From Antedon bifida (taxonomy: Eukaryota; Echinodermata; Crinoidea; Comatulida; Antedonidae): a DNA stretch of 64,000 bases. Position 1 is the first letter of the stretch, and every line of letters starts with the position of its first letter. Under the pieces are notes generated by a model, which worked only from the letters and a program-made list of their open reading frames with translations, was not told the DNA's origin and searched no databases. Of this stretch, positions 30,175-44,504 are shown piece after piece. Both the position numbers and the translations under genes were made by a program. The stretch is taken from NCBI GenBank assembly GCA_963402885.1, contig OY727103.1:11248085-11312084 (forward strand), given 5' to 3'.

Positions 30175-31575
30175 TCGCATTTGGAGACGTTTTAGACCAT
30201 TTTGAGCATTTCGAAAAAACTTTTCACTCAAAAACATCAAAGTGCATACAATAGCTTAATATAGTATTTGGAGACGTTTTAGACCATTTTGTGCATTTCG
30301 ATGAAACTTGGTTACACAAAAACATCAAAGTGCACAAAAGAGTTCCAAATCGCATTTGCAGACGTTTTAGACCATTTTGTGCTTTTCGATGAAACTTAGT
30401 TACACAAAAACATCAAAGTGCTTAAAATCACATTTGAAACCGTTTTAGACCATTTCGAGCATTCTATAAGACTTTTGACACAAAACATCAAAGTGCACAA
30501 AAGAGCTCCAAATCGCATTTGGAGACGCTTTAGAACATTTTGAGCATTTCGAAAAAACTTTTCACTCAAAAACATCAAAGTGCATACAATAGCTTAATAT
30601 AGTATTTGGAGACGTTTTAAACCATTTTGTGCATTTCGATGAAACTTGGTTACACAAAAACATCAAAGTGCACAAAAGAGTTCCAAATCGCATTTGGAGA
30701 CGTTTTAGACCATTTTGTGCATTTCGAAAAAACTTTTAACACAAAAACATCAAAGTGCATACAATAGCTTAATATCGTATTTGGAGACGTTTTAGACCAT
30801 TTTGTGCATTTCGATGAAACGTTTCACCCAAAACATAAAAGTGCATACAATAGCTTAATATTGTATTTGGAGACGTTTTAGACCATTTTGAGCATTTCGA
30901 AAAAACTTTTCACTCAAAAACATCAAAGTGCATACAATAGCTTAATATAGTATTTGGAGACGTTTTAGACCATTTTGTGCATTTCGATGAAACTTGGTTA
31001 CACAAAAACATCAAAGTGCACAAAAGAGTTCCAAATCGCATTTGCAGACGTTTTAGACCATTTTGTGCTTTTCGATGAAACTTAGTTACACAAAAACATC
31101 AAAGTGCTTAAAATCACATTTGAAACCGTTTTAGACCATTTCGAGCATTTCTATAAAACTTTTGACACAAAACATCAAAGTGCACAAAAGAGCTCCAAAT
31201 CGCATTTGGAGACGTTTTAGACCATTTTGAGCATTTCGAAAAAACTTTTCACTCAAAAACATCAAAGTGCATACAATAGCTTAATATAGTATTTGGAGAC
31301 GTTTTAGACCATTTTGTGCATTTCGATGAAACTTGGTTATACAAAAACATCAAAGTGCACAAAAGAGTTCCAAATCGCATTTGGAGACGTTTTAGACCAT
31401 TTTGTGCATTTCGAAAAAACTTTTAACACAAAAACATCAAAGTGCATACAATAGCTTAATATCGTATTTGGAGACGTTTTAGACCATTTTGTGCATTTCG
31501 ATGAAACGTTTCACCCAAAACATAAAAGTGCATACAATAGCTTAATATCGTATTTGGAGACGTTTTAGACCATTT
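30175..31575 (+). repeat. 686-bp tandem duplication (two cycles)
   Basis: GTGCTTTTCGATG with GCAGACG before it occurs at about 30,379 and 31,065; GATGAAACGTTTCACCC at about 30,812 and 31,498. Cycle 1 has a private one-base loss (GAGCATTCTATAAGAC, 30,458) and GACGCTTTAGAAC (30,524). Eight monomers per cycle. Confidence 0.83.
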
Positions 31576-32492
31576 TGTGCATTTCGAAAAAACTTTTCAC
31601 ACAAAAACATCAAAGTGCATACAATAGCTTAATATCGTATTTGGAGACGTTTTAGACCATTTTGTGCATTTCGATGAAACTTTTCAAACAAAAACATCAA
31701 TGTGCATACAACAGCTTATTATCGCATTTGGAGACGTTTTAGACCATTTTGTGCATTTCGAAAAAACTTTTCACACAAAAACATCAAAGTGCCTACAATA
31801 GCTTATTATCGTATTTGGAGACGTTTTAGACCATTTTGTGCATTTCGATGAAACTTTTCACACAAAAACATAAAAGTGCATACAATAGCTTAATATCGTA
31901 TTTGGAGACGTTTTAGACCATTTTGTGCATCTTTATGAAACTTTTCACCCAAAACATAAAAGTGCACAAAATAGCTTCAAATCGCATTTGGAGACATTTT
32001 TGACCAATTTGTGCATTTCGATGAAACTTTTTACACAAAAACAACAAAGTGCATACAATAGCTTAATATCGTATTTGGAGACGTTTTAGACCATTTTGTG
32101 CATTTCGATGAAACTTTTCAAACAAAAACATCAATGTGCATACAACAGCTTATTATCGCATTTGGAGACGTTTTAGACCATTTTGTGCATTTCGAAAAAA
32201 CTTTTCACACAAAAACATCAAAGTGCATACAATAGCTTAATATCGTATTTGGAGACGTTTTAGACCATTTTGTGCATTTCGATGAAACTTTTCACACAAA
32301 AACATAAAAGTGCATAAAATAGCTTAATATCGTATTTGGAGACGTTTTAGACCATTTTGTGCATTTCGATAAAACTTTTCACACAAAAACATCAAAGTGC
32401 ATACAATAGCTTAATATCGTATTTGGAGACGTTTTAGACCATTTTGTGCATTTCAATGAAACTTTTCACACAAAACAACAAAGTGCTCAAAA

Positions 32493-33497
32493 TAGCTTCA
32501 AATCGCATTTGGAGACGTTTTAGACCATTTTGTGCATTTCGAAAAAACTTGATTACACAAAAATATCAAAGTGCTTAAAATCACATTTGAAACCGTTTTA
32601 GACCATTTTGAGCATTTCGATAAAACTTTTTACACAAAACATTAAAGTGCACAAAATAGCTTCAAATCGCATTTGGAGACGTTTTAGACCATTTTGTGCA
32701 TTTCGATGAAACTTGGTTACACAAAAACATCAAAGTGCACAAAAGAGTTCCAAATCGCATTTGGAGACGTTTTACACCATTTTGTGCATTTCGAAAAAAC
32801 TTTTCACACAAAAACATCAAAGTGCATACAATAGCTTAATATCGTATTTGGAGACGTTTTAGACCATTTTGTGCATTTCGATGAAACTTTTCACACAAAA
32901 CATAAAAGTGCACAAAATAGCTTCAAATCGCATTTGTAGACGTTTTAGACCATTTTGTGCATTTCGAAAAAACTTTTTACACAAAAACATCAAAGTGCAT
33001 ACAATAGCTTAATATTGTATTTGGAGACGTTTTAGACCATTTTGTGCATTTCGATGAAACTTTTCACCCAAAACATAAAAGTGCACAAAATAGCTTCAAA
33101 TCGCATTTGGAGACGTTTTAGACCATTTTGTGCATTTCGAAAAAACTTGATTACACAAAAATATCAAAGTGCTTAAAATCACATTTGAAACCGTTTTAGA
33201 CCATTTTGAGCATTTCGATAAAACTTTTCACACAAAACATTAAAGTGCACAAAATAGCTTCAAATCGCATTTGGAGACGTTTTAGACCATTTTGTGCATT
33301 TCGATGAAACTTGGTTACACAAAAACATCAAAGTGCACAAAAGAGTTCCAAATCGCATTTGGAGACGTTTTACACCATTTTGTGCATTTCGAAAAAACTT
33401 TTCACACAAAAACATCAAAGTGCCTACAATAGCTTAATATCGTATTTGGAGACGTTTTAGACAATTTTGTGCATTTCGATGAAACTTTTCAAACAAA
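32493..33497 (+). repeat. 598-bp tandem duplication (second cycle partial)
   Basis: Linked by the private variant GACGTTTTACACC at 32,767 and 33,365 and by CGAAAAAACTTGATTAC with AAATATCAAAG in both. About seven monomers per cycle. Confidence 0.8.
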
Positions 33498-33859
33498 AAC
33501 ATCAATGTGCATACAACAGCTTATTATCGCATTTGGAGACGTTTTAGACCATTTTGTGCATTTCGAAAAAACTTTTCACACAAAAACATCAAAGTGCATA
33601 CAATAGCTTAATATCGTATTTGGAGACGTTTTAGACCATTTTGTGCATTTCGATGAAACTGTTCACACAAAAACATAAAAGTGCATACAATAGCTTAATA
33701 TCGTATTTGGAGACGTTTTAGACCATTTTGTGCATTTCGATAAAACTTTTCACCCAAAACATAAAAGTGCACAAAATAGCTTCAAATCGCATTTGGAGAC
33801 ATTTTTGACCAATTTGTGCATTTCGATGAAACTTTTTACACAAAAACAACAAAGTGCAT

Positions 33860-36800
33860 ACAATAGCTTAATATCGTATTTGGAGACGTTTTAGACCATT
33901 TTGTGCATTTCGATGAAAGTTTTCAAACAAAAACATCAATGTGCATACAACAGCTTATTATCGCATTTGGAGACGTTTTAGACCATTTTGTGCATTTCGA
34001 AAAAACTTTTCACACAAAAACATCAAAGTGCATACAATAGCTTAATATCGTATTTGGAGACGTTTTAGACCATTTTGTGCATTTCGATGAAACTTTTCAC
34101 ACAAAAACATAAAAGTGCATACAATAGCTTAATATCGTATTTGGAGGCGTTTTAGACCATTTTGTGCATTTCGATGAAACTTTTCACCCAAAACATAAAA
34201 GTGCACAAAATAGCTTCAAATCGCATTTGGAGACATTTTTGACCAATTTGTGCATTTCGATGAAACTTTTTACACAAAAACAACAAAGTGCATACAATAG
34301 CTTAATATCGTATTTGGAGACGTTTTAGACCATTTTGTGCATTTCGATGAAACTTTTCAAACAAAAACATCAATGTGCATACAACAGCTTATTATCGCAT
34401 TTGGAGACGTTTTAGACCATTTTGTGCATTTCGAAAAAACTTTTCACACAAAAACATCAAAGTGCAAACAATAGCTTAATATCGTATTTGGAGACGTTTT
34501 AGACCATTTTGTGCATTTCGATGAAACTTTTCACACAAAAACATAAAAGTGCATACAATAGCTTAATATCGTATTTGGAGACGTTTTAGACCATTTTGAG
34601 CATTTCGAAAAAACTTTTCACTCAAAAACATCAAAGTGCATACAATAGCTTAATATAGTATTTGGAGACGTTTTAGACCATTTTGAGCATTTCGATAAAA
34701 CTTTTCACACAAAACATTAAAGTGCACAAAATAGCTTCAAATCGCATTTGGAGACGTTTTAGACCATTTTGTGCATTTCGATGAAACTTGGTTGCACAAA
34801 AACGTCAAAGTGCACAAAAGAGTTCCAAATCGCATTTGAGACGTTTTAGACCATTTTGTGCATTTCGAAAAAACTTTTCACACAAAAACATCAAAGTGCA
34901 TACAATAGCTTAATATCATATTTGGAGACGTTTTAGACCATTTTGTGCATTTCGATGAAACTTTTCACACAAAACATAAAAGTGCATAAAATAGCTTCAA
35001 ATCGCATTTGGAGACGTTTTAGACCATTTTGTGCATTTCGATGAAACTTGGTTACACAAAAACATCAAAGTGCACAAAAAAGTTCCAAATCGCATTTGGA
35101 GACGTTTTAGACCATTTTGTGCATTTCAAAAAAACTTTTCACACAAAAACATCAAAGTGCATACAATAGCTTAATATCGTATTTGAAGACGTTTTAGACC
35201 ATTTTGTGCATTTCGATGAAACTTGATTACACAAAAACATCAAAGTGCTTAAAATCACATTTGAAACCGTTTTAGAACATTTTGAGCATTTCGAAAAAAC
35301 TTTTCAAACAAAAACAGCAATGTGCATAAAACAGCTTATTATCGCATTTGGAGACGTTTTAGACCATTTTGTGCATTTCGATGAAACTTTTCAAACAAAA
35401 ACATCAATGTGCATACAACAGCTTATTATCGCATTTGGAGACGTTTTAGACCATTTTGTGCATTTCGAAAAAACTTTTCTCACAAAAACATCAAAGTGCA
35501 TACAATAGCTTAATATCGTATTTGGAGACGTTTTAAACCATTTTGTGCATTTCGATGAAACTTTTCACACAAAACATAAAAGTGCACAAAATAGCTTCAA
35601 ATCGCATTTGTAGACGTTTTAGACCATTTTGTGCATTTCGAAACAACTTTTCACACAAAAACATCAAAGTGCATACAATAGCTTAATATCATATTTGGAG
35701 ACGTTTTAGACCATTTTGTGCATTTCGATGAAACTTTTCCCACAAAACATAAAAGTGCATAAAATAGCTTCAAATCGCATTTGGAGACGTTTTAGACCAT
35801 TTTGTGCATTTCGATGAAACTTGGTTACACTAAAACATCAAAGTGCACAAAAGAGTTCCAAATCGCATTTGGAGACGTTTTAGACCATTTTGTGCATTTC
35901 AAAAAAACTTTTCACACAAAAACATAAAAGTGCATACAATAGCTTAATATCGTATTTGGAGACGTTTTAGACCATTTTGTGCATTTCGATGAAACTTTTC
36001 ACCCAAAACATAAAAGTGCACAAAATAGCTTCAAATCGCATTTGGATACATTTTTGACCAATTTGTGCATTTCGATGAAACTTTTTACACAAAAACAACA
36101 AAGTGCATACAATAGCTTAATATCGTATTTGGAGACGTTTTAGACCATTTTGTGCATTTCGATGAAACTTTTCAAACAAAAACATCAATGTGCATACAAC
36201 AGCTTATTATCGCATTTGGAGACGTTTTAGACCATTTTGTGCATTTCGAAAAAACTTTTCACACAAAAACATCAAAGTGCATACAATAGCTTAATATCGT
36301 ATTTGGAGACGTTTTAGACCATTTTGTGCATTTCGATGAAACTTTTCACACAAAAACATAAAAGTGCATAAAATAGCTTAATATCGTATTTGGAGACGTT
36401 TTAGACCATTTTGTGCATTTCGATGAAACTTTTCACCCAAACATAAAAGTGCACAAAATAGCTTCAAATCGCATTTGGAGACATTTTTGACCAATTTGTG
36501 CATTTCGATAAAACTTTTCACACAAAAACATCAAAGTGCATACAATAGCTTAATATCGTATTTGGAGACGTTTTAGACCATTTTGTGCATTTCAATGAAA
36601 CTTTTCACACAAAACAACAAAGTGCACAAAATAGCTTCAAATCGCATTTGGAGACGTTTTAGACCATTTTGTGCATTTTGAAAAAACTTGATTACACAAA
36701 AATATCAAAGTGCTTAAAATCACATTTGAAACCGTTTTAGACCATTTTGAGCATTTCGATAAAACTTTTCACACAAAACATTAAAGTGCACAAAATAGCT

Positions 36801-37964
36801 TCAAATCGCATTTGGAGACGTTTTAGACCATTTTGTGCATTTCGATGAAACTTGGTTACACAAAAACATCAAAGTGCACAAAAGGGTTCCAAATCGCATT
36901 TGGAGACGTTTTAGACCATTTTGTGCATTTCGAAAAAAATTTTCACACAAAAACATCAAAGTGCGTTTTAGACCATTTTGTGCATTTCGAAAAAACTTTT
37001 CACACAAAAACATCAAAGTGCATACAATAGCTTACTATCATATTTGGAGACGTTTTAGACCATTTTGTGCATTTCGATGAAACTTTTCACACAAAACATA
37101 AAAGTGCATATAGCTTCAAATCGCATTTGGAGACGTTTTAGACCATTTTGTGCATTTCGATGAAACTTTTCACACCAAAACATCAAAGTGCATACAATAG
37201 CTTAATTTCGTATTTGGAGACGTTATAGACCATTTTGTGCATTTCGATGAAACTTTTCACACAAAACCATCAAAGTGCATAAAATATCTTCAAATCGCAT
37301 TTGCAGACGTTTTAGACCATTTTGTGCATTTCGATGAAACTTAGTTACACAAAAACATCAAAGTGCTTAAAATCACATTTGAAACCGTTTTAGACCATTT
37401 AGAGCATTTCTATAAAACTTTTGACACAAAACATCAAAGTGCACAAAAGAACTCAAAATCGCATATGGAGACGTTTTAGACCATTTTGAGCATTTCGAAA
37501 AAACTTTTCACTCAAAAACATCAAAGTGCATACAATAGCTTAATATAGTATTTGGAGACGTTTTAGACCATTTTGAGCATTTCGATAAAACTTTTCACAC
37601 AAAACATTAAAGTGCACAAAATAGCTTCAAATCGCATTTGGAGACGTTTTAGACCATTTTGTGCATTTCGATGAAACTTGGTTACACAAAAACATCAAAG
37701 TGCACAAAAGAGTTCCAAATCGCATTTGAGACGTTTTAGACCATTTTGTGCATTTCGAAAAAACTTTTCACACAAAAACATCAAAGTGCATACAATAGCT
37801 TAATATCATATTTGGAAACGTTTTAGACCATTTTGTGCATTTCGATGAAACTTTTCACACAAAACATAAAAGTGCATAAAATAGCTTCAAATCGCATTTG
37901 GAGACGTTTTAGACCATTTTGTGCATTTCGATGAAACTTGGTTACACAAAAACATCAAAGTGCA
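33860..37964 (+). repeat. 4.1-kb dispersed duplication, copy 2 (partner 16,610-20,718)
   Basis: Same variant order as copy 1. The right end (36,965-37,964) also forms the start of the block repeated at 54,038, so this segment links three places about 17 kb apart. Confidence 0.87.
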
Positions 37965-40900
37965 CAAAAGAGTTCCAAGTCGCATTTGGAGACGTTTTAG
38001 ACCATTTTGTGCATTTCAAAAAAACTTTTCACACAAAAACATCAAAGTGCATACAATAGCTTAATATCGTATTTGGAGACGTTTTAGACCATTTTGTGCA
38101 TTTCGATGAAACTTTTCACACAAAACATCAAAGTGCACAAAATAGCTTCAAATCGCATTTGGAGACGTTTTAGACCATTTTGTGCATTTCGATGAAACTT
38201 GATTACACAAAAACATCAAAGTGCTTAAAATCACATTTGAAACCGTTTTAGAACATTTTGAGCATTTCGAAAAAACTTTTCAAACAAAAACATCAATGTG
38301 CATACAACAGCTTATTATCGTATTTGGAGACGTTTTAGACCATTTTGTGCATTTCGATGAAACTTTTCACACAAAAACATAAAAGTGTATACAATAGCTT
38401 AATATCGTATTTGGAGACGTTTTAGACCATTTTGTGCATTTCGATGAAACTTTTCACCCAAAACATAAAAGTGCACAAAATAGCTTCAAATCGCATTTGG
38501 ATACATTTTTGACCAATTTGTGCATTTCGATGAAACTTTTTACACAAAAACAACAAAGTGCATACAATAGCTTAATATCGTATTTGGAGACGTTTTAGAC
38601 CATTTTGTGCATTTCGATGAAACTTTTCAAACAAAAACATCAATGTGCATACAACAGCTTATTATCGCATTTGGAGACGTTTTAGACCATTTTGTGCATT
38701 TCGAAAAAACTTTTCACACAAAAACATCAAAGTGCATACAATAGCTTAATATCGTATTTGGAGACGTTTTAGACCATTTTGTGCATTTCGATGAAACTTT
38801 TCACACAAACATAAAAGTGCACAAAATAGCTTCAAATCGCATTTGGAGACATTTTTGACCAATTTGTGCATTTCGATAAAACTTTTCACACAAAAACATC
38901 AAAGTGCATACAATAGCTTAATATCGTATTTGGAGACGTTTTAGACCATTTTGTGCATTTCAATGAAACTTTTCACACAAAACAACAAAGTGCACAAAAT
39001 AGCTTCAAATCGCATTTGGAGACGTTTTAGACCATTTTGTGCATTTCGAAAAAACTTGATTACACAAAAATATCAAAGTGCTTAAAATCACATTTGAAAC
39101 CGTTTTAGACCATTTTGAGCATTTCGATAAAACTTTTCACACAAAACATTAAAGTGCACAAAATAGCTTCAAATCGCATTTGGAGACGTTTTAGACCATT
39201 TTGTGCATTTCGATGAAACTTGGTTACACAAAAACATCAAAGTGCACAAAAGAGTTCCAAATCGCATTTGGAGACGTTTTAGACCATTTTGTGCATTTCG
39301 AAAAAACTTTTCACACAAAAACATCAAAGTGCGTTTTAGACCATTTTGTGCATTTCGAAAAAACTTTTCACACAAAAACACCAAAGTGCATACAATAGCT
39401 TACTATCATATTTGGAGACGTTTTAGACCATTTTGAGCATTTCGATGAAACTTTTCAGACAAAACATAAAAGTGCATAAAATAGCTTCAAATCGCATTTG
39501 GAGACGTTTTAGACCATTTTGTGCATTTCGATGAAACTTTTCACACAAAAACATCAAAGTGCATACAATAGCTTAATATCGTATTTGGAGACGTTTTAGA
39601 CCATTTTGTGCATTTCGATGAAACTTTTCACACAAAACCATCAAAGTGCATAAAATATCTTCAAATCGCATTTGCAGACGTTTTAGACCATTTTGTGCAT
39701 TTCGATGAAACTTAGTTACACAAAAACATCAAAGTGCTTAAAATCACATTTGAAACCGTTTTAGACCATTTCGAGCATTTCTATAAAACTTTTGACACAA
39801 AACATCAAAGTGCACAAAAGAACTCAAAATCGCATTTGGAGACGTTTTAGACCATTTTGAGCATTTCGAAAAAACTTTTCACACAAAACATTAAAGTGCA
39901 CAAAATAGCTTCAAATCGCATTTGGAGACGTTTTAGACCATTTTGTGCATTTCGATGAAACTTTTCACACAAAAACATCAAAGTGCATACAATAGCTTAA
40001 TATCATATTTGGAGACGTTTTAGACCATTTTGTGCATTTCGATGAAACTTTTCACACAAAACATAAAAGTGCATAAAATAGCTTCAAATCGCATTTGGAG
40101 ACGTTTTAGACCATTTTGTGCATTTCGATGAAACTTGGTTACACAAAAACATCAAAGTGCACAAAAGAGTTCCAAATCGCATTTGGAGACGTTTTAGACC
40201 ATTTTGTGCATTTCAAAAAAACTTTTCACACAAAAACATCAAAGTGCATACAATAGCTTAATATCGTATTTGGAGACGTTTTAGACCATTTTGTGCATTT
40301 CGATGAAACTTTTCACACAAAACATCAAAGTGCACAAAATAGCTTCAAATCGCATTTGGAGACGTTTTAGACCATTTTGTGCATTTCGATGAAACTTGAT
40401 TACACAAAAACATCAAAGTGCTTAAAATCACATTTGAAACCGTTTTAGAACATTTTGAGCATTTCGAAAAAACTTTTCAAACAAAAACATCAATGTGCAT
40501 ACAACAGCTTATTATCGCATTTGGAGACGTTTTAGACCATTTTGTGCATTTCGATGAAACTTTTCAAACAAAAACATCAATGTGCATACAACAGCTTATT
40601 ATCGCATTTGGAGACGTTTTAGACCATTTTGTGCATTTCGAAAAAACTTTTCACACAAAAACATCAAAGTGCATACAATAGCTTAATATCGTATAAGGAG
40701 ACGTTTTAAACCATTTTGTGCATTTCGATGAAACTTTTCACACAAAACATAAAAGTGCACAAAATAGCTTCAAATCGCATTTGTAGACGTTTTAGACCAT
40801 TTTGTGCATTTCGAAAAAACTTTTCACACAAAACCATCAAAGTGCATAAAATAGCTTCAAATCGCATTTGCAGACGTTTTAGACCATTTTGTGCATTTCG

Positions 40901-41402
40901 ATGAAACTTAGTTACACAAAAACATCAAAGTGCTTAAAATCACATTTGAAACCGTTTTAGACCATTTCGAGCATTTCTATAAAACTTTTGACACAAAACA
41001 TCAAAATGCACAAAAGAGCTCCAAATCGCATTTGGAGACGTTTTAGACCATTTTGAGCATTTCGAAAAAACTTTTCACTCAAAAACATCAAAGTGCATAC
41101 AATAGCTTAATATAGTATTTGGAGACGTTTTAGACCATTTTGTGCATTTCGATGAAACTTTTCACACAAAACATCAAAGTGCACAAATTAGCTTCAAATC
41201 GCATTTGGAGACGTTTTAGACCATTTTGTGCATTTCGATGAAACTTGATTACACAAAAACATCAAAGTGCTTAAAATCACATTTGAAACCGTTTTAGAAC
41301 ATTTTGAGCATTTCGAAAAAACATGTTAACATAAAAACACCAAAGTGCTTAGAATAGCTTTAAAACGGATTTGGAGACGTTTTAGACCATTTTGTGCATT
41401 TC
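36965..41402 (+). repeat. 4.4-kb dispersed duplication, copy 1 (partner 54,038-58,474)
   Basis: Offset of 17,073 bp to about 40,685, then 17,072 because the partner has one base less (AGCTAATATCG). Shared landmarks are CTTACTATCATATTTG, ATTTGGAAACG, CCAAGTCGC, TTTCACACAAACATAAAAG, the truncated GTGCGTTTTAGACC, GTATAAGG and GCACAAATTAGC. Confidence 0.87.
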
Positions 41403-41802
41403 GATGAAACTTTTCACACAAAAACATCAAAGTGCATACAATAGCTTAATATCGTATTTGGAGACGTTTTAGACCATTTTGTGCATTTCGATGAAACTTT
41501 TCACACAAAACCATCAAAGTGCATAAAATATCTTCAAATCGCATTTGCAGACGTTTTAGACCATTTTGTGCATTTCGATGAAACTTAGTTACACAAAAAC
41601 ATCAAAGTGCTTAAACTCACATTTGAAACCGTTTTAGACCATTTCGAGCATTTCTATAAAACTTTTGACACAAAACATCAAAGTGCACAAAAGAACTCAA
41701 AATCGCATTTGGAGACGTTTTAGACCATTTTGAGCATTTCGAAAAAACTTTTCACTCAAAAACATCAAAGTGCATACAATAGCTTAATATAGTATTTGGA
41801 GA
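39101..41802 (+). repeat. 2,702-bp tandem segmental duplication, copy 1
   Basis: Every landmark I checked recurs exactly 2,702 bp downstream, including private variants: GCACAAATTAGC (about 41,182 and 43,884), TTAAACTCACATTTG (41,611 and 44,313), GTATAAGG (about 40,692 and 43,394), the truncated monomer GTGCGTTTTAGACC (about 39,331 and 42,033), and CAGACAAAACAT. The length is about 31 monomers. I found no difference between the copies by eye, so this looks very recent, though an assembly duplication of an identical read stack must be excluded. Confidence 0.9.
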
Positions 41803-44504
41803 CGTTTTAGACCATTTTGAGCATTTCGATAAAACTTTTCACACAAAACATTAAAGTGCACAAAATAGCTTCAAATCGCATTTGGAGACGTTTTAGACCA
41901 TTTTGTGCATTTCGATGAAACTTGGTTACACAAAAACATCAAAGTGCACAAAAGAGTTCCAAATCGCATTTGGAGACGTTTTAGACCATTTTGTGCATTT
42001 CGAAAAAACTTTTCACACAAAAACATCAAAGTGCGTTTTAGACCATTTTGTGCATTTCGAAAAAACTTTTCACACAAAAACACCAAAGTGCATACAATAG
42101 CTTACTATCATATTTGGAGACGTTTTAGACCATTTTGAGCATTTCGATGAAACTTTTCAGACAAAACATAAAAGTGCATAAAATAGCTTCAAATCGCATT
42201 TGGAGACGTTTTAGACCATTTTGTGCATTTCGATGAAACTTTTCACACAAAAACATCAAAGTGCATACAATAGCTTAATATCGTATTTGGAGACGTTTTA
42301 GACCATTTTGTGCATTTCGATGAAACTTTTCACACAAAACCATCAAAGTGCATAAAATATCTTCAAATCGCATTTGCAGACGTTTTAGACCATTTTGTGC
42401 ATTTCGATGAAACTTAGTTACACAAAAACATCAAAGTGCTTAAAATCACATTTGAAACCGTTTTAGACCATTTCGAGCATTTCTATAAAACTTTTGACAC
42501 AAAACATCAAAGTGCACAAAAGAACTCAAAATCGCATTTGGAGACGTTTTAGACCATTTTGAGCATTTCGAAAAAACTTTTCACACAAAACATTAAAGTG
42601 CACAAAATAGCTTCAAATCGCATTTGGAGACGTTTTAGACCATTTTGTGCATTTCGATGAAACTTTTCACACAAAAACATCAAAGTGCATACAATAGCTT
42701 AATATCATATTTGGAGACGTTTTAGACCATTTTGTGCATTTCGATGAAACTTTTCACACAAAACATAAAAGTGCATAAAATAGCTTCAAATCGCATTTGG
42801 AGACGTTTTAGACCATTTTGTGCATTTCGATGAAACTTGGTTACACAAAAACATCAAAGTGCACAAAAGAGTTCCAAATCGCATTTGGAGACGTTTTAGA
42901 CCATTTTGTGCATTTCAAAAAAACTTTTCACACAAAAACATCAAAGTGCATACAATAGCTTAATATCGTATTTGGAGACGTTTTAGACCATTTTGTGCAT
43001 TTCGATGAAACTTTTCACACAAAACATCAAAGTGCACAAAATAGCTTCAAATCGCATTTGGAGACGTTTTAGACCATTTTGTGCATTTCGATGAAACTTG
43101 ATTACACAAAAACATCAAAGTGCTTAAAATCACATTTGAAACCGTTTTAGAACATTTTGAGCATTTCGAAAAAACTTTTCAAACAAAAACATCAATGTGC
43201 ATACAACAGCTTATTATCGCATTTGGAGACGTTTTAGACCATTTTGTGCATTTCGATGAAACTTTTCAAACAAAAACATCAATGTGCATACAACAGCTTA
43301 TTATCGCATTTGGAGACGTTTTAGACCATTTTGTGCATTTCGAAAAAACTTTTCACACAAAAACATCAAAGTGCATACAATAGCTTAATATCGTATAAGG
43401 AGACGTTTTAAACCATTTTGTGCATTTCGATGAAACTTTTCACACAAAACATAAAAGTGCACAAAATAGCTTCAAATCGCATTTGTAGACGTTTTAGACC
43501 ATTTTGTGCATTTCGAAAAAACTTTTCACACAAAACCATCAAAGTGCATAAAATAGCTTCAAATCGCATTTGCAGACGTTTTAGACCATTTTGTGCATTT
43601 CGATGAAACTTAGTTACACAAAAACATCAAAGTGCTTAAAATCACATTTGAAACCGTTTTAGACCATTTCGAGCATTTCTATAAAACTTTTGACACAAAA
43701 CATCAAAATGCACAAAAGAGCTCCAAATCGCATTTGGAGACGTTTTAGACCATTTTGAGCATTTCGAAAAAACTTTTCACTCAAAAACATCAAAGTGCAT
43801 ACAATAGCTTAATATAGTATTTGGAGACGTTTTAGACCATTTTGTGCATTTCGATGAAACTTTTCACACAAAACATCAAAGTGCACAAATTAGCTTCAAA
43901 TCGCATTTGGAGACGTTTTAGACCATTTTGTGCATTTCGATGAAACTTGATTACACAAAAACATCAAAGTGCTTAAAATCACATTTGAAACCGTTTTAGA
44001 ACATTTTGAGCATTTCGAAAAAACATGTTAACATAAAAACACCAAAGTGCTTAGAATAGCTTTAAAACGGATTTGGAGACGTTTTAGACCATTTTGTGCA
44101 TTTCGATGAAACTTTTCACACAAAAACATCAAAGTGCATACAATAGCTTAATATCGTATTTGGAGACGTTTTAGACCATTTTGTGCATTTCGATGAAACT
44201 TTTCACACAAAACCATCAAAGTGCATAAAATATCTTCAAATCGCATTTGCAGACGTTTTAGACCATTTTGTGCATTTCGATGAAACTTAGTTACACAAAA
44301 ACATCAAAGTGCTTAAACTCACATTTGAAACCGTTTTAGACCATTTCGAGCATTTCTATAAAACTTTTGACACAAAACATCAAAGTGCACAAAAGAACTC
44401 AAAATCGCATTTGGAGACGTTTTAGACCATTTTGAGCATTTCGAAAAAACTTTTCACTCAAAAACATCAAAGTGCATACAATAGCTTAATATAGTATTTG
44501 GAGA
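41803..44504 (+). repeat. 2,702-bp tandem segmental duplication, copy 2
   Basis: Directly follows copy 1 with no spacer, and begins again with CGTTTTAGACCATTTTGAGC. About 100 bp of a third cycle follow (to about 44,610) before GCATTTTGATGAAACTTGG diverges. Its right end (from about 43,385) is also the start of the 5.2-kb tandem duplication, so two duplications overlap. Confidence 0.9.
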
